A stretch of DNA of 64,000 bases from Rugalucina vietnamica (Eukaryota > Mollusca > Bivalvia > Lucinida > Lucinidae), in contig OZ024871.1 of NCBI GenBank assembly GCA_964017185.1, forward strand, positions 7,928,214 through 7,992,213, given 5' to 3'. Below, piece by piece: positions 1-11,656 of the stretch. The position numbers were made by a program, and so were the translations under genes. The stretch's first letter is position 1. Every line of letters starts with the position of its first letter. The notes under the pieces were generated by a model that saw only the letters and a program-made list of their open reading frames with translations, was not told the DNA's origin and searched no databases.

Positions 1-59
1 CAACTACGAATGAACCACAAATCAGTTACGAATGTCATGAATACATGCCGAAGCAAATA

Positions 60-280
60 CGAAACTAAAGCCGTATTCATGTGCAACATTTTCACCTGGT
101 GTATTTTTGCACCCCGGGTGTAAATTTGGATCCGGTGTACGTATTTTATGCTATGAGAACGGTGTTTTAAGAAAGTAAAACCAGTGCAAAAAATACACCC
201 GGGTGCAAATTTGCCCCTACTTTCGAGGTGGAGCAAATTGAAACGGTTCTTTTGCACCCGGGTGTATTTTGTGCATATGA
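60..280. repeat. CACCCGGGTG-type inverted repeats
   Basis: The palindrome CACCCGGGTG occurs at 196-205 and 255-264, with a near copy at about 110-120. Each sits between T/A-rich arms (TTTTGCA... and ...TGCAAAT), and the copies around 190-275 face each other. This looks like a small foldback or MITE relic. No target duplication could be fixed, and the left boundary may be lost outside the window. Confidence 0.4.
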
Positions 281-1165
281 CGCAAAACGCTTAATCGCTA
301 TGCATTTTCTGTGTGTTTGAATTGATGCTTTACGTCGCAGTCAACAGCTAAGGTCATGTCGGGATGTTGCCTCCATTTAATGGGACTTTTACCCAAAAGT
401 AGAATATCATGGCATCCAGAAGTGCTTAAAATATAACCACCGTGGTCATACGGGCCTTTTTCAAAGAATGTGCTTTTTTCTGTCCGTGATGATTTTTTTT
501 TCATACTTCATTCTGCTTTTTAGATTATTTCTTTTATTATTAAGTCTTAAGGCACCATGGTGGTCATGTTGAAACACCACTTTTTGTTCATCGTCTTTAT
601 GATAAGCTCTCCAAATTCCTTGTTGAGTACACAAATATTAGTACTTTTGGGCTGTCCTGCACTAAGCCCTTATAGTTGAGATGTGATAAAAAATGACAAA
701 GTCACTATGTTACTGAAGGTTCAGCTACTTTTTAATATGAACAGATAATAAAGAGACGTCTGCAATTATTTTCAAGCCTGTCCATAACTGCTTTATGATT
801 TTTTCTTGGCTTAAGTGCTTGTCCCATGAGCTCGTGTCAATGTTGTTACTGCTTTATAAATCATTTCTTCTGGTTACACACCATGGCGTTTTAATGCTTT
901 TTTACACGTTAGTTGAAACACCTCCATATAATTACCATGATAAAAACGTGCTGACTACCACAAAAGTAACTATGCCTTAGTTTTTGAATATTATAATATG
1001 GCTGCTGGGTATGTGATCGGTAAGTAAGTCAAATGTTGTTACTCATTAAAAACTTCTGAACTTATCAAATGTTCAAATACTGGTCAATGCTTAATTACAC
1101 TTTAGGGTAAACACACATTAAAGTTTTCATTGTGCTTAAATATCCATCCAGAGTCCCTAGTTTTG
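281..1165. other. No gene seen
   Basis: AT-rich sequence with only short chance reading frames. I see no domain, splice-consistent exon or mobile-element end here. Confidence 0.5.
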
Positions 1166-1650
1166 ACGATTTGTCAAATTTTGTCAATGCTGTTACTGTC
1201 AATGGTGTTACTCATTGTGTGGTAACAACATTGACAAATATGACTTTTTCTCTCACATGCTGGAAGCACGAAAGTTTAAAAAAATGCGAAAAAGTAGCTT
1301 AATGTGTGACAAATGTATACATCTTAACAATGCATATTTTAATAGATAACGTTCTATCATTGTTTTGAAGGTTTCTCACAAAAACAAAGTAACAACATTG
1401 ACCAGTATAGTATCAACATTGACCAGCATAGTAACAACATTGACCAACATAGCAACAAAGTTATGTGGGAATTTTTTATTTCTTGCAGATGAATATGAGA
1501 AAAGAGAACTATGATGTAGTGTTAGTGTCGTAAAATAACCAGGCAAAAATTTAAACAATACTTAGTTTTGAAATGTCAATATTGTTATCATTAATATCAA
1601 TGTTGTTACAAAATGTCAATGTTGTTACCAATGGCATTGGTGTTACATAC
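1166..1650. repeat. Dispersed GTCAATGTTGTTAC repeats in both orientations
   Basis: The ~14 bp word GTCAATGTTGTTAC and close variants occur at about 1,170-1,230 and 1,570-1,645 on the plus strand. Its reverse complement GTAACAACATTGAC occurs about every 24 bases at 1,389-1,460. The flanks are therefore inverted relative to the centre. The origin is unknown. Confidence 0.5.
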
Positions 1651-2165
1651 ATTTATAGTAAACCTGGTGAATTAAGGTCGAAAATATTGGATTAAGTCAA
1701 CCTGATCATGGCTAAACTACTTATTTAGGTTTCGTGATAAGATTACAAATCCATTTAGATGGAAGTTTGTTTTAGTGGTCACAACATTGACATTTCTTTG
1801 AAATAACCCTAGTTTTTGGTAAAATTTGACTTTAAGAAGAGAGATTAAACTTGCATATGGCTTTTTCTGAATTCGTATATACACTTCTGACGTAATAAAC
1901 GCAACATAAGATGAAACGCAAATACTAACTTTTTTGAAAAAATCCTACCCCAAACGGGCACATTATTTTGAAAATGACCCACACATGTATATATTGGGCC
2001 AACTAAGCCAATAATGCTTGTAGGCATGGAACCGACCAAGACTTCCACGAATGGTTTATGATTCAGCTGCGTTTGAAATCAAAGCAATGTTGCATGCAAT
2101 TTGATGTCATTAGTGTATTTTTGCGGGAAAACATCATGAATTGTTGACTAATTCATTGGTACAAG

Positions 2166-2567
2166 ATGGGTAATAGGAAAGATGCAGGCAAGAGCAAACG
2201 AAGGGGTAAGGGGAGAGTACCCGACTTTGCAAATTTAGAACCACGGTCTCTGACTGACAAGCAGGGAAGCATGTACGTGGCTTTTCATGCATATGGCGCG
2301 AAACGCCACAGATACAGTCATGTATCTATCCTGACAAATAAAAATCAAGAATCCCCAAGAATGTTCTTTTATACGAGGGGTGATCGGAAAGTACTTATAA
2401 AAATGCTGTCATTTCTTTATCGTTCGTTATTTCTAGATGAAATCTCATCAAATAATGCAGTGATATATATGCAGTTATTCCATTGCAATAACGCAAGCAT
2501 AATACGCGCACGTGCGTTGCAGCTGTCGTTATGGAAACACCGCCTAATGTTATGCGGCACAACGTAA
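2166..2567 (+). CDS. Hypothetical 133-residue reading frame
   Basis: An ATG-started frame begins with a very basic segment (MGNRKDAGKSKRRGKGR) and runs 133 codons to a TAA. I recognise no domain, signal peptide or membrane segment. Codon use in the first ~35 codons looks more gene-like than the AT-rich 3' half, so a short real exon followed by read-through is possible. A donor-like GTAAGG sits at about 2,206. It stands alone between repeats, with no supporting neighbours, and may be chance. Confidence 0.15.
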   Translation: MGNRKDAGKSKRRGKGRVPDFANLEPRSLTDKQGSMYVAFHAYGAKRHRYSHVSILTNKNQESPRMFFYTRGDRKVLIKMLSFLYRSLFLDEISSNNAVIYMQLFHCNNASIIRARALQLSLWKHRLMLCGTT

Positions 2568-3498
2568 CGTCGAAGTTTTATTCTTATTTCTAAGTACTTC
2601 TTAGTTCAAGGAATTGTAACACCTGTTTTGATTGCGTTCGCCCACATTTTATTTAATACTTATTTACTGCAATGTACACGGCTTATGTTTGTCAAGTTAC
2701 GAGGTTGTTTATCGAATGGATTTGTCTGTAGAGTCTTGCAAGCACCGACTGTGTCAAATACACAAAACCGTTAAGATTTTCGAAAATGTTGGCAAGTCAT
2801 TTTTTTTAAAGTATATATCTACTCCAAGCTCGAAACATATCTATTCTTGACATTGTCTCTACTAGTTATAGTTTATGCCAGTCTTTTATCATTTCGTTAA
2901 ATATCGGCCAGAAAACAGGGTATTGAATTTAAGTTTACAAAATGAAATCGACGTTCTTGCATATTTTACGCTAATCTGTTGAATTCAGTTGCACCGTATA
3001 TTATTAGTAGATAAACCATCAGAATGCCGTATGTTTTCAAAAAATGGTCAATTTAATGTTAGAAAATTATTTTCCATTAAAAATGTCGACCAACTTTCCC
3101 AACCCCCCCCCATACACTAACAAAGTCAACCCAGGGGTACAGGTGCTCCGGGTCACGTGAAGTGACGTCATTACGCTGTCTCATGCATGAACATCTGACG
3201 TCATTGTTTTGAAATGACAATGTCATTTAATTACAAAAGGATCAATGTTTATTCGTACAAAACTTCATATCAATCAGTTGACGCAAATTTATTTTACAGC
3301 AATTTTATGCGTACTTTCCGATGCCCCCTCCTACGTACACGATTCGTATATAGCTATTGGCACATTCTTCATGTCTTATTCTCCAAACTTTCGTGCCGTA
3401 TTTCCCCTTTACAATCGTGTTATCGTAATGAAATCTTAATGAAATCTTGCAAGTCTTTGTGCGATTCCAGCCGATTATGCCGAATCTCTTGTTTCTCT
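2568..3498. other. No gene seen
   Basis: AT-rich sequence with several TGACGTCA-like words (about 3,160-3,205) and a short C-run near 3,102. No recognisable coding or repeat unit. Confidence 0.45.
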
Positions 3499-3802
3499 AC
3501 CAGTCATTTGTATCCCCGGCACCCCTTTGGCCGGGGAATAGCGGGGCTTTTAACTTTTCAAATTTTAAAGCCCTGGTAAAAGCTCCGCCCTGCGGGGAGA
3601 AAAGTTTGGTAAATTCCTGCTAAAAGCCCCGGTCCCCCGGGGACAAGTGACCTAAGCTATTTGAATAATTTTTACTCGCCTATTCCATGGCGGTGAGAAT
3701 AGGCACTGCCGGGACTCGTCAGAAGTAAAATCTCGGCATTTCAGCCCCGCTATGTCCCTGCTATCCCCAACCCTAGGGGCCCCGGAGATATAAATGACTG
3801 GT
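3499..3802. mobile_element. GC-rich inverted-repeat element (MITE-like)
   Basis: The ends are inverted copies: ACCAGTCATTTGTATCCCCGG at the left and ...AGATATAAATGACTGGT at the right. The interior is unusually GC-rich for this region (CCCCGG, GGGGCC and further inverted CCCCGG blocks), so the sequence folds on itself. Length is 304 bp. There is no coding potential and I could not define a target duplication, so the superfamily is open. Confidence 0.5.
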
Positions 3803-5563
3803 GCATTACAGATTCGTAAAACAATTACGGACAGACAAGAAAATTTATGAAACTGCACGAAACGTCACGAATCAAAATTTCATCAATTCCTGACGATTCA
3901 TGAGACTGATCATGAGGGACATAACAAGATAAAACTAAAATATTACCTTCCAAGTTCAATTGGTAAATCCTGGAAACTTTCTTCAAAAGTCACACCAGAT
4001 ACCTCTTCCACTATGCAGTCTGTTTTGCCACAATGTCCGAAAGGAACATATACAGAAAGTCGAAATGTAACATATACGTAGTACGCAAGTCACCAATACA
4101 TTTTTACATAGGCCGTAAAGGAACATTGACAAAACAGACAAACTGTGACATTTCACTTGCATTGTGAATATAACATTCGCAATCACTCTTGCCATACACA
4201 TTTCGACATCATTCAAATTCCAAAGGTTCATCAAAGCCATAAATAATAAATTTATGAACCTGAAAGTACAAAAATAATTAATTTCAAAGCTTTTAACACC
4301 GGACTCCAGAACAGGATCTGCCTTTGGGTCAAACCTCATATAAATATTCAGAGTATGCACAAATTTATTTAAGATGCAAACGTTAGAAACAAATTACCTC
4401 ATTTTTGTACTCTCTCTCTTGCAACTACACACCTTATTCCTATTCTTATGATTCTTATTGTGTAAACACACTGAATGTGACAGTGTATTGTCCGAATGTC
4501 TCTAATACCCTGCGTAAATTCTCTATGACTTAGTCCGAAATTATCTATGACTTAGTCGTAAAGGCAATTGACTGATAGCCGTAAATTAACGCCTCCCATA
4601 TATACCTTGTTAACCGGGTGTGATACTAACATTGTCAATAAATATATAAAGATAAATCCCTGTGTAAGCACTATAGTACATATTTTGAAGAAAGATTGTA
4701 GTCCAAAATATTGTTTATAACATGGCTCTAAACGTATAATTCAGATTCTACATAATCAGAATGTCCGCACTGTAGCAACTCTCAGATTTTTCATTAACAA
4801 CCAGGCAGTAATATAAAGGTGTTACAAAAGGAAATTCAGAGAAGGAATTTATGTATTTGAATGTTGATTTTACAACGAACGTTTCATGTTTGACAGTAAG
4901 AATATGAACATTCTTAATGTAGATAATTGTAGAAACCTACACGCGTTTATTGAACGATGACCACCAAATGCATATCTCAATGTGAAGTATACTGTGTGCA
5001 ATCTCAGATGATTAATAAAACAAATACTAAATGAATCTAAGGGAATATTCTCTGACAGATAGTTTGTGTTTTTGATGTTACATGTTCAATGTTATGAAAT
5101 TAGCTGTGTCTTATTAACATGCTCCAAATCATATTAAAGTTGTATACAAATTCTTAGTAATATCTGTTGTTTCCATAAATATACTAAACAAAAAAAAAAA
5201 AAAAAAGGAAAATATGTTTGAGTTCCTGTAACACAAGAACTGTTATATTTTATGAAATGTGAACTCCATATTATTATGAAGTGTCATGAGGGCTTGTTTG
5301 AGATGATGGCACTTACAGAAGCTTTAAAAGTTGACTGGTCGCCTCTCCATGTTTCACAAAATTGCCATATTGTTCTATTTGTGTATCATTTGTCATTGGA
5401 GCTTTTTCACACAATAACCCATGTCTCCAAAGACACATTTTCTCATGAACAGCTGTACAGTGCACAAACTGAGGTGAGCAGACCTGTCTGTTGTAAAGCA
5501 TTTTAAGCATCGTACCAGAAGGACAATGTCAGATGAAACTAGAAAAAGTGCCTTGAGAGGCAC
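3803..5563. other. No gene seen
   Basis: AT-rich intergenic DNA with a short A-run at about 5,190-5,206. The longest frame (3,983-4,360, minus) shows no domain, and its composition is that of the surrounding non-coding DNA. Confidence 0.45.
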
Positions 5564-6720
5564 GTATACCCCCGGCTGGTAGCTCCCTCCAACGCCCCCA
5601 CCCGTTAGCCCACCGCCCGCCAATCCAGACATGCTCACTGAACCTCAATTCCTGATGAAAGAGAGCGTCCTCAATAAGTACATCTTATAAATTTGTATTT
5701 GCAAAAAGCAATGTCTAAAACCATGGGAAGGGGGGTGGGGGAGTGTAGTAGAATGACAGATCTATTTTAGAACAGTATACAGAGCTGACTTGTATACTCA
5801 ATCTAGGACTTGATCGCGGACATTTAGGGTCAGGTCCTCGGTCCTAGATGTAAAGTAGAATGTCATTCTTCAATAATATCAAAAAAAAAAAAAAAAAAAA
5901 AAAAAAATAGGATGTCCTAGATCTTGACCTCTAGCCCCACTCTGGGCACGGACCCTAGAGTCTAATGTCATTAGGAACAAGGCAAACCTTATAGAGTCCC
6001 TTCGGTGCATGTACAAATCATTTCTAAACATGGTGGTAAAGAAAAGTACAGAAAATACAATTTTTAAAGAAGTTCTAGATTTTGACCTCTAGCCCCACCC
6101 CCTGCACATGGACCCTAGTGTCTGAACCTTACATGGTACCTATGGTCTAAGTATGAATGCTTTCTGACAAGACTTTGTGGATGTCAAGAAAATAGACTTA
6201 CAGAAAATTTATCATGGTACTTATCATATTATAAATAAGTCCTAGATTTTGACCTCTAGCCCCACCCCTGGAGATGGTACCGAGCATGGAATATGAAAGC
6301 AAACCCTATAAGGTATCTAGGAACTAAATAAGAATACATCCCTATGATTGTTTGTTAAGATACGGACTTGGAGAAGAAACATTAAAATTGTAAATAGCAT
6401 ATTTTAAAGGTGACCTAGTTTTTGACCTCCAGCCCTACCCCCAGGCATGGGCCCTGGGGTCCGAACTCATGGAAACAAAGCAAACCCTATAGGGTACCTA
6501 TAGTCCAAGTATGAATGGTTTCTGACCATTGGTTCATGAGAAATACACCTCTAGAGAAACTTTAACCAAAACTTTGACGTAAATTCCACGAACGTTCCGG
6601 AATTACGAACGAAGAAACGAACTAACTAACTAACTAACTAACTAACTAATATACGAACAGACGAACGGACGAACGGAAAAGCAAAAGCTATATACCCGTC
6701 GGCATAAATGCCGGGGGTAT
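5564..6720. mobile_element. Pearl-like element with four tandem core repeats
   Basis: Four tandem cores begin with CTAGATTTTGACCTCTAGCC-like words at about 5,916, 6,073, 6,241 and 6,414, giving periods of 157, 168 and 173 bp. They are followed by a (CTAA)n microsatellite at about 6,620-6,650 and a GAACGGACGAACGG tail. This layout (tandem ~160 bp cores plus a tetranucleotide array) is what is known of bivalve pearl elements, which are Helitron-related. The segment is also bounded by inverted GTATACCCCCGGC (5,564) and GCCGGGGGTATA (ends 6,720). That suggests either TIRs or a Helitron-like hairpin end. An A-run of about 27 lies at 5,881-5,907. Confidence 0.55.
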
Positions 6721-7450
6721 AATCACCCCAGTATTAACCAAGATTACCTACGTCGGCACAACGTTGATGTCAAGGACTTAAAGGCAACCCACTCACCAGA
6801 CATGGTCCCCCCAGAACAAGTGTTACAAAATCTGGAACAGCATTATATGGTCTGGTGTGGAATACTGGCACCAAAAACTCTCCAGTCTTGCTGTGCAGCT
6901 TCAGGAGGAAAGGAGGCTGTTTCTCAGCACCAAATTCGGCATATTGTTGGTCAGATTAAAGAATTGTCGGTTGGCTGTGGTGATTTGCAGCCTGATATTG
7001 CCATATAGGAAATTATGCTGATCCAGGAATGGCAGTATGACATGCCTAAATATCTTGTCTTGTGCACTGATCTGTTGTCATAAGAAAACTTGTCTTCAAA
7101 GTCTATGCTTTTAAGGCAAGAGTCTACATTAAAATTTTTGCTCAAACCAAACAATATTGCAATTTTGTGAAAACTGGATTGACGACTAGTCAACTTTGAC
7201 ATTGCTTTTCCCAGCCACTGCCAATGCTACAAGTTCAAATGAGGCCTCATTGGAAAGATAAAAGACACTTTATAACACACTAAAGTTTGAATTTATAACT
7301 TCTAACTAGATTTATTGCAATAAGCACTTGAACAAATTTTCCTTTTTTGTTGAGTATATGAAATTGCAAAGCCTACTCTTCTATAGGGTCTTGTTATACG
7401 GGCCCATTATACATGGATGTTGGATCACATGATCATCTGTCAAGGTATTT
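6721..7450. other. No gene seen
   Basis: Intergenic sequence. The 68-codon frame at 6,802 has no recognisable domain and no splice or start context that favours it. Confidence 0.4.
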
Positions 7451-7454
7451 AAAT

Positions 7455-7676
7455 GAGCCACCCCATGGGAAAACCAACAATCTGCATAGGCGAAAACAAA
7501 GGCGCAGATCAGCTTCGCGGTGATCAGCGCCTTTGTTTTCGCTACTCGGATAGTAAAATTCCTCCTCTACTTAACTCCAAAATTTCAAGCTTCTAGCTAT
7601 TTTCTGTGCTTGTACAGGCCGGTTTGTGTCGGACCTGTTCGGAAACCACATTGTTGGTTTTCCCACGAGGTGGCTC
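7455..7676. mobile_element. MITE-P copy 1 (palindrome-centred MITE)
   Basis: A 222 bp element whose ends are inverted: GAGCCACCCCATGGGAAAACC at the left and ...GGTTTTCCCACGAGGTGGCTC at the right. The flanks are AAAT on both sides (7,451-7,454 and 7,677-7,680), a 4-bp target duplication. The centre contains the family palindrome built on GCGCAGATCAGCTTCGCGG and its complement; here the hairpin centre is shortened. Other copies lie at 21,678/54,235, 51,310, 54,327, 58,366 and 62,013. Confidence 0.8.
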
Positions 7677-8489
7677 AAATGTTTGCAATGACCGGCAGGG
7701 TAAAGTACGATCAGAATAAAAACCGTGTCCCAAAGTCCAACCAAGAGACATGACGAATTATTACCTTTCCTGAGCTTTATGCAGGTGTGACTGGATGAGC
7801 TGTTCTTTTTCAATGTGGTTGTCACTTGGATATCGAAACCAGACCTGGTTTATGAATATATTACTTGCAGGCAGTGTCACTGAAAAAGCCATAAAGAAAG
7901 TACAGAAATCATCAAAACGAAGTATATAAGTTCTTATTTTAATTGCGCATGCTCCTGGAAATTGAAATGAAGTTACTGGGAAGCACCAGTCATATTTATT
8001 TGACGACATGGCCATTTGCTCGACTATTCCCTTCCTTAGAACATGTCATACACGGGAGCCTGAATCTGAAGCTATGGAGGCCAAATATACCTAAATGACT
8101 ACAAGAAACAAGTTATCAAAATGTAACCGATTACTCTCTACAATTAGTCACAATCTAAAAAAAACTATATCTTAGAATAATTTGGTAATCATATCATGGT
8201 ATTTAAATAATGCTCTTTTTGAGTACTTGAAATCATTCGGCAACATGTAACCCAATACAACATCTACTCCAACTGTCGGTAGCCAAAAACGTTAAAATGG
8301 ATGTTTACAGTCAACTGTCAGTAGTCAGTAGCCAAGAAAAACAAGAAAAAGAAATATATAGTAAATTTTCCGCTTATGGGTGGGGATGTTCCTCACTGTG
8401 CTTTTATGGTGTATACATTTTCCAACTTATTAGGCCCGCTAGAGTCTGCAATCATGTTACGGTCTTTAATGCGCGAAATAAATGTTTAA
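7677..8489. other. No gene seen; short shared motif
   Basis: Intergenic sequence. A phrase near 8,297-8,335 (GGATGTTTACAGTCAACTG followed by TCAGTAGCC) recurs at about 60,081 and 61,505, so it belongs to some dispersed repeat. No gene seen. Confidence 0.4.
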
Positions 8490-8494
8490 CAGCC
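8490..8494. repeat. Gypsy target-site duplication, left copy
   Basis: CAGCC immediately left of the LTR end TGTCACG (8,495). It matches CAGCC at 12,936-12,940 on the other side, the 5-bp duplication expected of a Gypsy integrase. Confidence 0.8.
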
Positions 8495-9977
8495 TGTCAC
8501 GTGCAGGTTATGGGAAACAAATATATAAATCTGATTTAAGGGTATGTAAATTAAACTTCAAGTTCTCTGTCTTGTTTTGATTTAATGTTTAAGCAAAGTA
8601 AGTAAGTTAACCATCCAAGCTTATTCTTAAACACTATGATAATCAAAACCTATCCCACAGTGACCTACTTAAGACTATTCAACATCTATAATTTAGCTCA
8701 GAAATATAACAATGACTTATTTTACCAACTGATTTACCACCTCTCTATGCTAACTTATGTGTACTGCTACAATTCATATACCACTAAGACACCACTAAGA
8801 TCATATTGCATATTCTGATTATAATGTCCTATAATCCATGCAATTACCACAAAGACCACCAAGCATCACATAGAAAATTATTCTGTTACTATATGAATAT
8901 AAATACACATCTTATTGGCATAAAATCAAAGTTCAGTTTAGATTCAGTCAGTGTTCATCCAATTGTTCAAACTTGATCAATCTGCACCATCTAATAATAA
9001 AATCTGCTAAAGCACTCATTTAAGTCAATTAGCAAATAGTAGATATTTCTTCCCATTATTACTATTTACTGATTTGTCATTCAGTTTCTAAAAATATCAA
9101 AATCCCGTAATATTGGTCTAAGCTACTTGTTTGTTGTGTAAACCGTCTCTGTTTCTGTTATACACGCGATATCAGAATCTCAGCGGTATCGAAATGTTTT
9201 CATAAAATCCGTATTCTTATATAGTGTCCTATCACAGTCAATTCTACTCAATTTCAAATTTCCATTCATCTTGTTATAGTCAACCATTGTACTATCCATA
9301 ATTCGCGGCGGCTGTACTGTATACCACTGGTGAACTAGAAGTGTCCTATCACAGTTTATAACTATATGAATATAACATATTCACGGGCCATGATCATAAC
9401 TTATGAATCTATTATTTGATTTGTGAATAATACGATATCTATCATTTCATAACGATTCTCCAGAATAGTCCCAAATAACCAATCATCAGTTCTATTTCAG
9501 ATGCTGCACTTCTATTGGACTGCATCACACGTCAGCTGCCATAAATATGTTGAACCAATCTGGTAAGAGGCCACCTATAATAAAAGGTTGCCTTGTAAAT
9601 ATTTTGAAACTGCTATACAAAAATGGAAATTCCAAATTTGCAAATTAAAATCAAATATCAGAATATTTTCAGAAAGAGCAGCAATATTGGTACTTACAGC
9701 TTCTCTGTCAAACTTTATTCCATAAAATATATTTCCCACAAAAATCAACACATCCTTATAGCTTTGTTACAAAGTCTTTTCTGAACAATTTAACTGTACT
9801 AGACAAACTGAACTCACTAAGCCTTTCAGCAACAAAAAATGTTCACACTGCCCAATACCATTGTTACAGTTGAATAACTGCTATTAACATATTTCACCTA
9901 TACTGTTAGTTCAGCAATACCGTAAACTATCTACAAAAATCAATAAAATAAAAAATGTCAAGATCCCAATCGTGACA
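8495..9977 (-). repeat. Gypsy 3' LTR, full length (1,483 bp)
   Basis: On the minus strand it begins TGTCACGATTGGG (9,977) and ends ...CACGTGACA (8,495). The first ~375 bases match the truncated 5' LTR at 12,545-12,935. A TATATAAG box lies at about 9,217-9,224 (minus), which would put U3 at roughly 9,977-9,190 and R/U5 below it. A purine-rich tract (GAGTATGGGGATA on the minus strand) directly precedes the LTR and is the likely polypurine primer. The phrase GTGTCCTATCACAGT is duplicated at about 9,225 and 9,340. Confidence 0.8.
9212..9230 (-). promoter_or_regulatory. LTR core promoter (TATA box)
   Basis: On the minus strand the LTR reads CACTATATAAGAATACGG, a good TATA box about 750 bases into the LTR, as expected at the end of U3. 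Transcription would start about 30 bases further down (near 9,190). The matching part of the 5' LTR is deleted, so this promoter no longer drives the element and instead points toward lower coordinates outside it. Confidence 0.5.
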
Positions 9978-10063
9978 TATCCCCATACTCAGTTTAAAAT
10001 GAGAATTCATTTTTCTATTGCTTGCCTATATATAAACAATATTTCCCTTGAAAGATGTGACCT

Positions 10064-10550
10064 CTAATTGATTCTACTTAAGAAATCCGCACCTGCATTC
10101 TCACTTCCTTTAATACTTACAACATTCATTTTGAAAGGTTGAAGTGCAAGGGCCCATCTCATCAACCGTGCAATAGCACATTTAGCTTTGTTTAGATAAA
10201 CAAATGGCTCATGATCAGTCTCTAGTGTGAATGGTTTGCCATAAAGATAACTCTGAAACTTCTGAACTGCCCAAATGACAGCCAGACACTCTTTCTCAAT
10301 AACTGAATAGGATTTTTCCATTTCTGACAACTTCTTACTTGCATAATACACAGGAAATTTGTGACCTTCATAATCTTGTAACAAGACTGCTCCTATACCT
10401 GTTTCAGAGGCATCTGTCCTGACTATGAATTCTTTTTCAAAATCTGGCAAGCAAAGAATAGGAGATTTACCTAAAACCTGAATTAGGCTCTGGAATGCTT
10501 TTTCATGTTCTGGTTCCCACCTTACCTTCCTTGGTGAGATCTGTGAGCGG
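10064..10550 (-). pseudogene. Gypsy pol: RNase H domain
   Basis: Ribonuclease H of the Gypsy element, which would degrade the RNA strand of the RNA/DNA hybrid. The acidic residues are visible in order: the TDAS motif, EKECLAVIWA, TDHEPF, and a final GADFLSR. The readable frame runs from about VRWEPEHEKAF to a stop right after SRIN, about 85 bases before the 3' LTR, so RNase H is the last pol domain here. It is in a different frame from the reverse transcriptase upstream, because of a frameshift around 10,510-10,600, and the codons before VRWEP are out-of-frame sequence. Its place at the 3' end, without integrase after it, is the key to the Gmr1-like order. Confidence 0.85.
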
Positions 10551-11655
10551 CGCTGATACAGCACTAAAATTTGGAATAAACTTCCTATAGTATCCAATAA
10601 GACCAATAAATGATCTAACTTGCTTTTTCGTTCGGGGTCTATTACATGACTGAATACTCAATACTTTCTCAGGATGTGGCATAACCTTTCCATCTCCTAG
10701 GATGTGTCCAAGAAACTCAACTTTTGTCACAGCTATTACAGCTATATCACACATTTTGTCGGTCTTGCTGTCAATTTTGCATTTTTCAACCTTTCCAAGA
10801 GTTGACACAACACTTTTAAATGATCTGACCAGGTTTCTGTATGAACTAAGATATCATCTACAAAATTGTCAGTTTCATCCAAACCTCTCAGTAAGCAGCG
10901 CATCATACGGCAAAAGGAAGCTCCAGCATTTACCAATTCAAATGGCATCTTCTTAAATGAGTATAAACCTTCTGATGTAATAAATGCAGTTAAATGCCTA
11001 CTTGACTCTTTCACTTTTATTTGAGAGGTCGATCTTAGTAAATACTTACTTTTTGACAGCCTTGAGAAAAGTTCATCTGGATTACCGACAGGTTCTGCAT
11101 CAAATACTGTGATCTGATTAAGCTTGCGAAAATCGCAACAAAATCTGTTTGTACCATCTGGTTTCTTTACAATCACTACATGTGATGCATTTGAAGAGGT
11201 GCATGGTTCAATGATATCCAACCTGAGCATAGTTTCAATTTCAGACTTAATATCATTCCGTAATGCATATGGTACAGGGTATGGCCGCGACCTAACAGGA
11301 TGGAGAGAAGTTAGAACAATTTCATGTTCTACAATATCAGTGGTTCCAGGAATATCAGTAAAAAACTCTGTAAAACTACCGAGTACAGCTCTCACCTCAG
11401 TTGTTTGACTTTCATTCAAATCTCTATTAACGTTGATATCTTGAATGTTCTCTTTGGACTCAACTGTTGGAAATCTCAGACTTACACTATGTTGATTTAA
11501 AAAATGTGTGTAGTCAGCATCTATTTGTCCCTCTTCTTCTTCAGACTCAATGACAGATATACATGACATAGAAATTGCTTCAGATTCACCTGTCTGTGCC
11601 TCTTCTGCTTCTCGTCTAAAGTATTTCTTCAGCATGTTACCATGGTAAGTTTTTA
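10503..11655 (-). pseudogene. Gypsy pol: reverse transcriptase domain, broken
   Basis: The frame starting near 11,635 has an acidic linker (ESEEEEGQIDADY), then RT motifs: PVRSRPYPVPYALR, EMLRLDIIEPC-like, VVIVKKPDGTNRFCCDFRKLN, LTAFITSEGLYSFKKMPFEL and the catalytic box FVDDILVH (usually YVDD). The segment where motif A (LDL..GYWQI, with the first catalytic Asp) should lie is replaced by KYLLRSTSQIKVKE, so at least one catalytic residue is gone. A frameshift near 10,750-10,800 moves to the thumb/connection part (EFLGHILGDGKVMPHPEKV, RSFIGLIGYYRKFIPNFS). A single in-frame stop near 11,656 separates it from integrase; otherwise integrase and RT run as one frame. Confidence 0.85.
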
Positions 11656-11656
11656 C

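Noticed and set aside
3983..4360. 125-residue minus-strand frame
   Set aside because: No domain, no splice or start support, and composition like the surrounding AT-rich non-coding DNA.
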